From positions 1 through 6,656 of the forward strand of contig SKTG01000484.1 of assembly GCA_007118045.1 (NCBI GenBank): a stretch of 6,656 nt of DNA, given 5' to 3'. Below are positions 1-5,575 of the stretch, one piece after another; position 1 is the stretch's first letter; every line of letters begins with the position of its first letter. Below the pieces are notes generated by a model. The model searched no databases and was not told where the DNA came from. It saw nothing but the letters and a program-made list of their open reading frames with translations. Source of the DNA: Nitriliruptoraceae bacterium (GTDB taxonomy: Bacteria > Actinomycetota > Nitriliruptoria > Nitriliruptorales > Nitriliruptoraceae). The position numbers were made by a program, and so were the translations under genes.

Positions 1-44
1 GGCGGTGCGGCGACGCGACCCGGGTCGCTCGGGGCGAGGCGCAT
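1..44 (-). CDS. Probable start of a downstream gene (partial, product unknown)
   Basis: Downstream of the dehydratase stop, the minus strand has a strong ribosome binding site, GAGGAGG at 64-58, followed by an ATG at 44. From there an open frame reads MRLAPSDPGRVAAP to the window edge. The spacing of about 13 bases is longer than ideal, and no better in-frame start lies closer. The gap from the previous stop is only 36 bases, which fits continuation of the same operon. Fourteen residues are too few to name a family. A fumarylacetoacetate-hydrolase-fold protein, a lactonase or a dehydrogenase would be usual neighbours for such a cluster, but that is a guess from context. The frame could also be chance. 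Confidence 0.4.
   Translation of the reverse strand, partial: MRLAPSDPGRVAAP
15..28. repeat. Perfect 14-base palindrome
   Basis: The sequence GCGACCCGGGTCGC is its own reverse complement, with no spacer. It would fall inside the first codons of the probable downstream gene, so it may be ordinary coding sequence in a GC-rich genome. A protein-binding site is possible, but nothing else supports one. Confidence 0.3.
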
Positions 45-80
45 GGACGGGTCGCCACCTCCTCGCGGGAGTGGGGTGGC

Positions 81-1865
81 TCAGTGCGAGTCGCGCGGGA
101 TCCCGTGCGTCGCACTGACGTCCTGGTAGTCGACGGCGAACTCCATGCAGGCCCCGCGGGAGAGCGGTCCCACCGTGTCGCGGTAGAGCTGCTGCCAGGG
201 GGTCTGGTTGGTGAACTCGGGTGGCTGGTACGCCTCGCGTCGACGTTCGAGCTCACCGTCGGGCAGCTGCACGTCGACCCGGGATCGCTGCAGGTCGATA
301 CGGACCGGGTCACCGGTCTGCAGCAGCGCGAGACCGCCGCCGGCCGCCGACTCGGGCGAGGCGTTGAGGATCGACGGGCTGTCGGCGGTCCCGCTCTGGC
401 GGCCGTCCCCCATCGTCGGCAGCGACTGGACGCCCTTGCGCAACAGCGCGCTCGGCGGCTGCATGTTGACGACCTCGCCGGAGCCGGGGTAGCCGATGGG
501 CCCGGTGTTGCGCATGACCAGGATGCAGTCCTCGTCGATCTCCAGCTCGGGGTCGTCGATGCGGTCGTGGTAGTCCTCCGGACCCTCGAACACCACGGCG
601 CGGGCGACGAACGCGTCCGGGTCGTCGGGGTCGGACAGGTAACGCTCGCGGAACGCGTCGCTGATCACCGAGGTCTTCATCACGGCGGAGTCGAACAGGT
701 TGCCGCGCATCACGAGCATCCCGCCCTGCGCCTGGAACGGCTCGTCGTAGGAACGGATCACCGCTCGGTCCGACGCGCGGGTGGACGCGACGTTGTCCCC
801 GATCGTGCCACCGGACACGGTCATGGCATCCGCGTGCAGCTTCCCGGCGCCCAGCAGTTCGTGCATCACCGCGGGGACCCCACCGGCACGGTGGAAGGCC
901 TCGCCGAGGAAGGCGCCCGCCGGCTGGCAGTTGACGAGCGCCGGTACGTTCTGGCCGACCCGCTCCCAGTCCTCGTCCGTGAGGTCGACGCCAGCGTGAC
1001 GCGCGATGGCGTTGAGGTGGACCGGCGCGTTGGTCGACCCGGCGATGGCCGAGGACACCACGATGCCGTTCTCGAAGGCATCCTTGGTCATGATGTCGCG
1101 AGGGGTCACGTCATCGTGCGCGAGCGCGACGGCGCGGCGTCCGGTGGCGTAGGCCACCTGGGCCCGTTCGCTGTAGGCCGCGGGGACCGATGCGGAGCCG
1201 GGCAGCGACATGCCGATGGCCTCGGCCAGGGAGTTCATCGTCAGCGCCGTCCCCATGGTGTTGCAGTGACCGACGCTCGACGCGGCGTTGCCCACGACGT
1301 CGATGAACTCCTGGTAGTCGATCTCACCGGCTCCGAGTCGGCGCCGCGCCTCCCAGATGACCATGCCGGAGCCCGAGAGCTGACCGTCGAGGTAGCTGTC
1401 GAGCATCGGGCCGCCCGAGAGCACGATCGTGGGCAGGTTCACCGTGGCGGAGGCCATCAGGCACGCGGGCGTGGTCTTGTCGCAGCCGGTCGTGAGCACG
1501 ACGCCGTCGAGCGGGTAGCCGTAGAGCACCTCGACGAGCCCGAGGTAGGCGAGGTTGCGGTCGAGGGCGGCGGTCGGCCGCTTGCCCGTCTCCTGGATCG
1601 GGTGCACGGGGAACTCGAAGGCGACCCCGCCGGCGTCGCGGATGCCCTCCCGCAGCCGGTCCGCGAGCTCGAGGTGGTGCCGGTTGCACGGCGCCAGATC
1701 GCTGCCGGTCTGCGCGATCCCGATGATCGGCCGGCCCGACTGCAGCTCCTCGCGTGTGAGCCCGTAGTTGAGGTAGCGCTCGAGGTACAGCGCGGTCATC
1801 GTCGGGTTGTCGGCGTTGTCCCACCACTGCGTGCTGCGCAGGGCGCCGTCGTGCTTTCCGCTCAT
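81..1865 (-). CDS. xylD: IlvD/EDD-family sugar-acid dehydratase, D-xylonate dehydratase-like
   Basis: This 594-residue protein belongs to the iron-sulfur IlvD/EDD dehydratases, which remove water from aldonates to give 2-keto-3-deoxy acids. The start is an ATG with GAGGAG seven bases upstream (1878-1873). Visible features are GIAQTGSDLAPCN with C60, the TTGCDKTTPAC motif with C128, and GHCNTMGTA with C201. These three cysteines sit where the [2Fe-2S] ligands of the Caulobacter xylonate dehydratase are known, as I recall them. The GDGRQSGTADSPSI block near 486-499 carries the catalytic serine at about S491. The start region (TMTALYLERYLNYG) and the C-terminal end (EFAVDYQD) also match xylonate dehydratases rather than dihydroxy-acid dehydratase or 6-phosphogluconate dehydratase, and the length is typical. 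Dehydratases of this subgroup are often promiscuous, so L-arabonate, D-gluconate, D-fuconate or D-galactonate remain possible substrates. The gene lies 116 bases downstream of the kinase, behind a GC hairpin. Family assignment is very secure; the substrate is inferred. Confidence 0.88.
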   Translation of the reverse strand: MSGKHDGALRSTQWWDNADNPTMTALYLERYLNYGLTREELQSGRPIIGIAQTGSDLAPCNRHHLELADRLREGIRDAGGVAFEFPVHPIQETGKRPTAALDRNLAYLGLVEVLYGYPLDGVVLTTGCDKTTPACLMASATVNLPTIVLSGGPMLDSYLDGQLSGSGMVIWEARRRLGAGEIDYQEFIDVVGNAASSVGHCNTMGTALTMNSLAEAIGMSLPGSASVPAAYSERAQVAYATGRRAVALAHDDVTPRDIMTKDAFENGIVVSSAIAGSTNAPVHLNAIARHAGVDLTDEDWERVGQNVPALVNCQPAGAFLGEAFHRAGGVPAVMHELLGAGKLHADAMTVSGGTIGDNVASTRASDRAVIRSYDEPFQAQGGMLVMRGNLFDSAVMKTSVISDAFRERYLSDPDDPDAFVARAVVFEGPEDYHDRIDDPELEIDEDCILVMRNTGPIGYPGSGEVVNMQPPSALLRKGVQSLPTMGDGRQSGTADSPSILNASPESAAGGGLALLQTGDPVRIDLQRSRVDVQLPDGELERRREAYQPPEFTNQTPWQQLYRDTVGPLSRGACMEFAVDYQDVSATHGIPRDSH

Positions 1866-1872
1866 GCCGTGT

Positions 1873-1878
1873 CTCCTC
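1873..1878 (-). promoter_or_regulatory. Ribosome binding site of the dehydratase gene
   Basis: GAGGAG reads on the minus strand seven bases before the ATG at 1865. It fixes the start, because the same frame stays open for more than a kilobase further upstream with no family-like protein sequence. Confidence 0.75.
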
Positions 1879-1912
1879 GGTGCTCGTGTCGGTGTCGCCG
1901 TCGGCGCCGGCA

Positions 1913-1980
1913 CCGTCGGGTGGCGGTCCGGGAGGCGGGCCCGCCGTCCCGGTCGAGCGGGGCGGCGGGCCGTCGGGTGG
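1913..1980. repeat. Pair of exact 11-base direct repeats flanking a hairpin
   Basis: CCGTCGGGTGG occurs at 1913-1923 and again at 1970-1980 on the plus strand, 57 bases apart. The second copy overlaps the end of the hairpin at 1938-1971. Both copies lie in the gap between the kinase and the dehydratase. They could be paired regulator sites or a chance result of GC-rich composition. Confidence 0.35.
1938..1971 (-). terminator. GC-rich hairpin between kinase and dehydratase (terminator-like or processing element)
   Basis: The bases 1938-1946 pair perfectly with 1963-1971 (nine pairs). After one imperfect position, 1948-1951 pair with 1958-1961 (four pairs), leaving a six-base loop. In the minus-strand transcript the imperfect position is A opposite C; on the plus strand it is a G-U wobble. 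The hairpin begins ten bases after the kinase TAG stop. No T-run follows on either strand, so it is not a classical intrinsic terminator. T-poor hairpins between genes are common in actinobacteria, where they can reduce read-through or protect 3' ends. It may set a lower or separate expression level for the dehydratase. Confidence 0.5.
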
Positions 1981-1981
1981 G

Positions 1982-3082
1982 CTAGCGGACCGCCCGCGCC
2001 GTCTTGCTGTACATGGCCGCCTCGACCTCGGCGACATCCACCTGGCTGGTGTCGCCCGGGGTGGTCATGACCAGGGCCCCGTGCGTCGCGCCGTAGTTGA
2101 CGGCCTCCTCCGGGGTCTTGCCGGTCAGGAACGCGTAGGCCATCCCCGAGGCGAACCCGTCGCCACCGCCGACCCGGTCGTAGATCTCGAGACCCTCGCG
2201 CTGCATGGCCTCGTGGAACTCCCCGTCGGCGTAGAGGACCGCACCCCAGTCGTTGACGTTGGCGGTCCGCGCCTGCCGCAGCGTGGTCGCCACGACGCCG
2301 AGGTGGGGGAAGGCGTCCGTCACCTTTCCGATCATGGCCTTGAACCCGGCCGGGTCCAATGCGGAGAGGTCCTCGTCGACGCCCTCGACCTCGAAACCGA
2401 GCGCGGCGGTGAAGTCCTCCTCGTTGCCGATCATGACGTCGACGAGCTGCGCGGCTTCGCGGTTGACCTCCATGGCCCGTTCCTGCCCGCCCTGGGGCCG
2501 CCACATCCCGGCGCGGTAGTTCAGGTCGTAGGAGATCACGGTCCCGGCGTCCTTGGCCGCGCGCATCGCCTCCAGCATCACCTCCGGCGCCTGGTCGGAC
2601 AGGGCGGCCATGATCCCGCCGGTGTGGAACCAGCGGGCGCCCTCGACGGCGAAGATCTGGTGCCAGTCGATGTCCCCGGGCCGCAGACCGGCGGAGGCGG
2701 TGTGCCCGCGGTCGTAGGTGGAACGGGCGGGCCGGATGCCGTAGCCCTTCTCCGTGAAGTTCAGCCCCACGCGGGCGGCACGTCCGATGCCGTCGAACGG
2801 CTCCCACCTGATGTGGCGGCCGTCCACGCCACCGGTGCGGATCAACTCGCCGACGAGCTTGCCGACCTCGTTGTCCACCAGTGCGGTGGCGACGGCGGTG
2901 CGCATCCCGAAGGTGCGGCTCAGCGCACGGGAGACGTTGTACTCGCCACCGCCCTCCCAGGCCCGGAAGCTGCGAGCGTTGCGCACCCGGTCCCACTCGG
3001 GGTCCAGGCGCAGCATGACCTCGCCGAGCGACACGCAGTCCCAGGCGCAGCTGTCGGCGTCGCGGATCTCGAGAGCACTCAT
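1982..3082 (-). CDS. kdgK: PfkB-family sugar kinase, probable 2-keto-3-deoxygluconate kinase
   Basis: This 366-residue protein is a ribokinase/PfkB-fold kinase expected to transfer phosphate from ATP to a 2-keto-3-deoxy sugar acid in the cytoplasm. Visible motifs are SLGEVMLRL near 18-26, the substrate-binding GGGEYNVSRAL at 44-54, SYDLNYR at 184-190, IGNEEDF at 218-224, and the nucleotide/anion-hole signature DRVGGGDGFASG at 302-313 with the catalytic aspartate at D308. The usual GAGD is GGGD here, a variant I associate with some KDG-kinase relatives. It is somewhat longer than a typical 310-340-residue KDG kinase. The ATG at 3082 shares its A with the TGA of the aldolase gene (TGATG), and GAGGAGG lies seven bases upstream, so the two are translationally coupled. 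Adjacency to an Eda-type aldolase strongly favours a KDG-type substrate, but fructokinase-like or other specificity cannot be excluded. The stop is TAG. Confidence 0.85.
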   Translation of the reverse strand: MSALEIRDADSCAWDCVSLGEVMLRLDPEWDRVRNARSFRAWEGGGEYNVSRALSRTFGMRTAVATALVDNEVGKLVGELIRTGGVDGRHIRWEPFDGIGRAARVGLNFTEKGYGIRPARSTYDRGHTASAGLRPGDIDWHQIFAVEGARWFHTGGIMAALSDQAPEVMLEAMRAAKDAGTVISYDLNYRAGMWRPQGGQERAMEVNREAAQLVDVMIGNEEDFTAALGFEVEGVDEDLSALDPAGFKAMIGKVTDAFPHLGVVATTLRQARTANVNDWGAVLYADGEFHEAMQREGLEIYDRVGGGDGFASGMAYAFLTGKTPEEAVNYGATHGALVMTTPGDTSQVDVAEVEAAMYSKTARAVR

Positions 3083-3771
3083 CACAGGGCCTCCTCTTGC
3101 CAGATGCTGTGGTCGCCGATGTGGCTCAGGGCGGCGGCCACCCGTTGGGTGACCGCGTCCCAGTCGCCGCGGGCGATCTCGTCGGCCGACGCCAGCTTCG
3201 ACCCGATGCCGACGGCCACGACGCCGGCGTCGAACCAGGCGGCGAGGGACGCCTCGGTCGCGTCGACTCCGCCGGTCGGCATCAGCCACGACCACGGCCG
3301 GGGCCCACGGACGGCCTTGACGAATCCTGGGCCGCCGAGCGCGTCACCGGGGAAGATCTTGATCAGCTCGCAGCCGAGCGACTCGGCCTCCGCGATCTCC
3401 GTCACCGTGCCGCAGCCGGGCACGTACGCGACCTTGCGACCGTGGCAGATGCGGGCGGTGTCCGCGTCGAAGGTGGGTCCGACGACGAAGTCCGCGCCGA
3501 GGTTGAGGCACCAACCGGCGGTCGCCGCATCGGACACCGATCCGATACCGACCGCGACGTCGGGGAGCTCGTCGCGGCAGGCCTCCAACACCTCCGCGAA
3601 GACCCCGAGGGCGCCGTCGCCCCGGTTGGTGAACTCCAGGACGCGGGCGCCTCCAGCGTGGCACGCGCGGGCGACCCCGAGCGCGGCATCACGGTCGGAG
3701 AGCGGCACCACGGGCACCATGCCCGTGGCGAGGATGCGTCGGACCACGGCGAACCGTGTGTGCGCTGCCAT
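3082..3771 (-). CDS. eda: KDPG/KHG aldolase family protein (Eda-like)
   Basis: This 229-residue class I aldolase is expected to cleave 2-keto-3-deoxy-6-phosphogluconate or a related phosphorylated keto acid to pyruvate and an aldehyde. Conserved features in order are MVPVVPL near 18-24, ARVLEFTNRG at 42-51 with the general acid/base glutamate E46 and R50, VGIGSVSDA at 74-82, VVGPTFD at 96-102, VPGCGTVTE at 117-125, LIKIFPGD at 136-143 with the Schiff-base lysine K138, and the phosphate-loop-like MPTGGVD at 164-170. The length is slightly above the usual 205-215 residues because of a C-terminal extension. The ATG at 3771 is preferred over an in-frame ATG at 3810, because GGAGGGG stands six bases before it and the extra residues look unlike the family. 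It begins one base after the aldehyde dehydrogenase stop and overlaps the kinase start, so it sits mid-operon. Exact substrate (hexonate or pentonate phosphate) is unknown. Confidence 0.87.
   Translation of the reverse strand: MAAHTRFAVVRRILATGMVPVVPLSDRDAALGVARACHAGGARVLEFTNRGDGALGVFAEVLEACRDELPDVAVGIGSVSDAATAGWCLNLGADFVVGPTFDADTARICHGRKVAYVPGCGTVTEIAEAESLGCELIKIFPGDALGGPGFVKAVRGPRPWSWLMPTGGVDATEASLAAWFDAGVVAVGIGSKLASADEIARGDWDAVTQRVAAALSHIGDHSIWQEEAL
3090..3096 (-). promoter_or_regulatory. Ribosome binding site of the KDG-kinase-like gene
   Basis: GAGGAGG lies inside the end of the aldolase gene, seven bases before the ATG at 3082. It decides the start, since the same frame runs open upstream to about 3295 with arginine-rich, non-family sequence. 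Confidence 0.8.
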
Positions 3772-3772
3772 G

Positions 3773-5383
3773 TCAGGCCCCTCCGGTGTAGGCGTCGGTC
3801 GTCCAGACACCGTCGATCTGACGGGGGATGCCGAGCGGGTTGTCGTTCCGCAGAGCCGGAGGCAGCAGGGCGGCGATCGCGTCCTGGTAGGCGACCGGGC
3901 GCAGGAAGCGCCGCATCGCCGTCGAACCGACGGAGGTGTGCAGCGCGCTGGTGGTCGCGGGGTACGGACCGCCGTGGTGCATCGCGTGGCTCACGGCGAC
4001 GCCGGTCGGGAAGCCCCCGAAGACGATGCGGCCCGCCAGACGGGTGAGCCGTTCGAGCAGTCCCTCGAGGCGGTCGGCCTCGTCGTCCTCCGCGTGCAGC
4101 GTGGCGGTCAGCTGCCCCTCGAGCTGGTCGGCGACCGTGAGCTGGTCCTGTTCGTCCCCGGTCACCAGCACCGCGACGGGACCGAAGTGCTCGGCCGACA
4201 GCCTGGGCTCCGCGAGGAACCGGGTGGCGTCGACCCGCAGCACGGTCGGCCGCGCGGCGTACCCGTCGTCGGTCTCCACCGTGCCGTCGACCAGCACCTC
4301 GACGCCATCGAGCGCCCGGGTCGTCTCGAGCTGTTCCGCGAGGGCCGAGGCGACGTTGGCGTTGAGCAGTGGCCCGCCGTCGTGGTCACGCGCACCGGCC
4401 GCGACACGGTCGGCGAACCCCTGTCCGTCCGCGTTGTCGGGCAGTACCACGATCCCCGGCTTGGTGCAGAACTGTCCGGTGCCCATGGTCATCGACTGCA
4501 CGAAACCGTCGGCGATCGTGTCACCGCGCGCGGCGAGGGCCCTCGCGGTGACGAACACCGGGTTGAGCGAGCTCATCTCCGCGTAGACCGGGATGGGGGT
4601 GGGCCGCTGGGCGGCGAGGTCGTGCAGGGCGCGGCCACCGCTGAGCGAGCCGGTGAAGCCGACGGCGGTGATCTCCGGAGCCTGGACCAGCGCGCTGCCG
4701 ACCTCGACGCCGCGCCCGTGGACCATGGAGAAGGTGCCGGCGGGACCGTCGACCGCCTCCACCGCACGCAGGATCGCCCGAGCGGAGCGCTCGCTCGTCG
4801 CCGGGTGGGACGGGTGGGCCTTGGCCACGACCGGGCACCCGGCGGCGAGCGCCGAGGCGGTGTCACCACCCGGCACGCTGAAGGCGAGCGGGAAGTTGCT
4901 CGCACCGAAGACCGCGACCGGACCGAGCGGACGCAGGTACCGCCGCAGGTCGGGGCGCGGCGGGATCCGGTCGGGGTCGGGTGGGTCGATGGTGGCCTCG
5001 AGGAACCGCCCCTCCTCCACGACGTCGGCGAACAGCCGGAGCTGGTTGCTGGTGCGGGCCAGCTCGGTCTTCAGCCGCGCGTCGCCGAGGGCGGACTCCG
5101 CGTCACCGGTGGCCCGGATGGCATCGCCGTCGGCTTCGAGCTCGTCGGCTGCGTGGCGCAGCAGTTCGACGCGCCGGCTCAGCGGCCACGTCGCGAGCTG
5201 CTCCGCGGCCTCCCCGGCCGCGCGGGCCGCGTCGGCGATCTCCTCCGCGGTGGCTTCGGCGACGGCCAACGGTCCGTCGGCGCCGGTCCGCGGGTCGCGC
5301 CCGTGGAACCGGGCCCCGTCGGCGCGTTCGGCACCGGCGACGAGGTTGGAACCGGTGAGACCTTGGGTGATGTCGCTGCTCAT
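3773..5383 (-). CDS. Aldehyde dehydrogenase, alpha-ketoglutarate semialdehyde (2,5-dioxovalerate) dehydrogenase type
   Basis: This 536-residue ALDH-superfamily enzyme should oxidise an aldehyde to an acid with NAD(P)+. Motifs are FGASNFPLAFSVPGGDTASA at 159-178 with N163, CPVVAKAHPSHP with the cofactor-binding lysine K188, GFTGS at 242-246, YAEMSSLNPVF with the general-base glutamate E269, GTGQFCTKPG with the nucleophile C306, and a C-terminal HHGGPYPATT near 469-478. This combination marks the ketoglutarate-semialdehyde dehydrogenase / Vibrio fatty-aldehyde dehydrogenase branch, not the classical betaine or lactaldehyde branches. Length is typical. AGGAG stands four bases before the ATG. In Weimberg-type, glucarate and hydroxyproline pathways such enzymes make alpha-ketoglutarate. 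Here no dedicated semialdehyde-forming dehydratase is obvious, so it might instead oxidise glyceraldehyde, glycolaldehyde or a sugar aldehyde. The gene is the first after a 192-base gap and is followed at one base by the aldolase. Confidence 0.87.
   Translation of the reverse strand: MSSDITQGLTGSNLVAGAERADGARFHGRDPRTGADGPLAVAEATAEEIADAARAAGEAAEQLATWPLSRRVELLRHAADELEADGDAIRATGDAESALGDARLKTELARTSNQLRLFADVVEEGRFLEATIDPPDPDRIPPRPDLRRYLRPLGPVAVFGASNFPLAFSVPGGDTASALAAGCPVVAKAHPSHPATSERSARAILRAVEAVDGPAGTFSMVHGRGVEVGSALVQAPEITAVGFTGSLSGGRALHDLAAQRPTPIPVYAEMSSLNPVFVTARALAARGDTIADGFVQSMTMGTGQFCTKPGIVVLPDNADGQGFADRVAAGARDHDGGPLLNANVASALAEQLETTRALDGVEVLVDGTVETDDGYAARPTVLRVDATRFLAEPRLSAEHFGPVAVLVTGDEQDQLTVADQLEGQLTATLHAEDDEADRLEGLLERLTRLAGRIVFGGFPTGVAVSHAMHHGGPYPATTSALHTSVGSTAMRRFLRPVAYQDAIAALLPPALRNDNPLGIPRQIDGVWTTDAYTGGA
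3778..3784 (-). promoter_or_regulatory. Ribosome binding site of the Eda-like gene
   Basis: GGAGGGG lies within the last codons of the aldehyde dehydrogenase, six bases before the ATG at 3771. It supports the shorter start and close translational linkage of the two genes. Confidence 0.75.
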
Positions 5384-5413
5384 GATGCTCCTGTGCGTCT
5401 CTTCGTGTGACGG

Positions 5414-5433
5414 CGGCCCGTGGTCGCGGGCCG
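5414..5433 (-). other. Seven-base-pair hairpin in the leader
   Basis: CGGCCCG at 5414-5420 pairs perfectly with CGGGCCG at 5427-5433 around a six-base loop. It ends about 30 bases before the aldehyde dehydrogenase ATG. No T-run follows on the minus strand. It could be an attenuator stem, an mRNA-stability element or chance. Confidence 0.4.
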
Positions 5434-5434
5434 T

Positions 5435-5463
5435 GGGGCTTCGGTCGCTGGGGGGTTCGGTCG
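5435..5463. repeat. Two-copy tandem repeat, 13 bases, period 16
   Basis: On the plus strand GGGGCTTCGGTCG at 5435-5447 and GGGGGTTCGGTCG at 5451-5463 differ at one base and are separated by CTG. Two nearly identical sites in direct orientation ahead of an operon could be regulator binding sites. No known operator is recognised. Confidence 0.45.
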
Positions 5464-5468
5464 ATGAG

Positions 5469-5498
5469 CCGGTGGCGTGGCCCCGGGGGCGTCACCGG
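5469..5498. promoter_or_regulatory. Imperfect dyad, possible operator
   Basis: CCGGTG at 5469-5474 is the inverted repeat of CACCGG at 5493-5498. The arms extend to nine bases with one non-Watson-Crick position, around a centre containing CCCCGGGG. The symmetry suits binding of a dimeric repressor such as a LacI-, GntR- or IclR-type protein, but no regulator gene is in the window to link to it. Confidence 0.35.
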
Positions 5499-5550
5499 CG
5501 TGGGGCACTCTCTCGGACGTTCACGTGGGACCGGCGCGGCTGATCGGCGT

Positions 5551-5575
5551 CCGGGCTCGTGGTCGGCGGGCCCGG
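5551..5575 (-). terminator. Weak hairpin directly after the DapA-family gene
   Basis: CCGGGC at 5551-5556 pairs with GCCCGG at 5570-5575, immediately past the TGA stop in transcription order. The inner part pairs only partly and no T-run follows. It may weakly end or attenuate the upstream transcript. Confidence 0.25.

Larger units (their letters stand above)
5384..5575 (-). promoter_or_regulatory. Intergenic leader, probable control region of the aldehyde dehydrogenase-aldolase-kinase operon
   Basis: This 192-base gap is the largest non-coding stretch in the window and precedes three tightly packed genes. No convincing -35/-10 pair is visible on the minus strand. In the order of transcription it holds a weak hairpin just after the upstream stop, an imperfect dyad, a two-copy tandem repeat and a seven-pair hairpin shortly before the ribosome binding site. 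That density of structure fits a regulatory leader, though GC-rich DNA gives many chance inverted repeats. A promoter here is inferred from gene spacing, not from consensus boxes. Confidence 0.4.

Noticed and set aside
81..1865. Branched-chain amino acid dihydroxy-acid dehydratase (ilvD)
   Set aside because: The N- and C-terminal blocks and cysteine spacing fit the sugar-acid dehydratase subgroup, and no branched-chain amino acid genes are nearby.
84..1985. A 633-codon open frame on the plus strand opposite the dehydratase
   Set aside because: Same reason: low-information composition, no motif, no ribosome binding site of note, and the opposite strand has every catalytic feature of an IlvD/EDD enzyme.
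1866..2996. Upstream extension of the dehydratase frame giving a 971-residue fusion protein
   Set aside because: The extra sequence is an out-of-frame reading of the kinase gene, arginine- and glycine-rich. The ATG at 1865 has its own ribosome binding site and matches the family N-terminus.
3083..3295. Longer start for the KDG-kinase-like gene
   Set aside because: The added 71 residues are an arginine-rich shadow of the aldolase gene. The ATG at 3082 has a strong GAGGAGG site.
3772..3810. Longer start for the Eda-like gene
   Set aside because: It adds 13 residues (MSGRPTPTPEGPD) unlike the family and overlaps the dehydrogenase. The ATG at 3771 has a better placed GGAGGGG site.
1880..5410. 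A 1176-codon open frame on the plus strand antisense to four genes
   Set aside because: Its translation is rich in Val, Gly, Arg and His with no recognisable domain. It lies opposite clear kinase, aldolase and dehydrogenase genes. Long antisense frames are expected where third codon positions are nearly all G or C.
5103..5495. Small minus-strand frame covering the leader before the dehydrogenase
   Set aside because: Its translation is Arg/Pro-rich and mostly a frame-shifted reading of the dehydrogenase. No evidence for a leader peptide gene.
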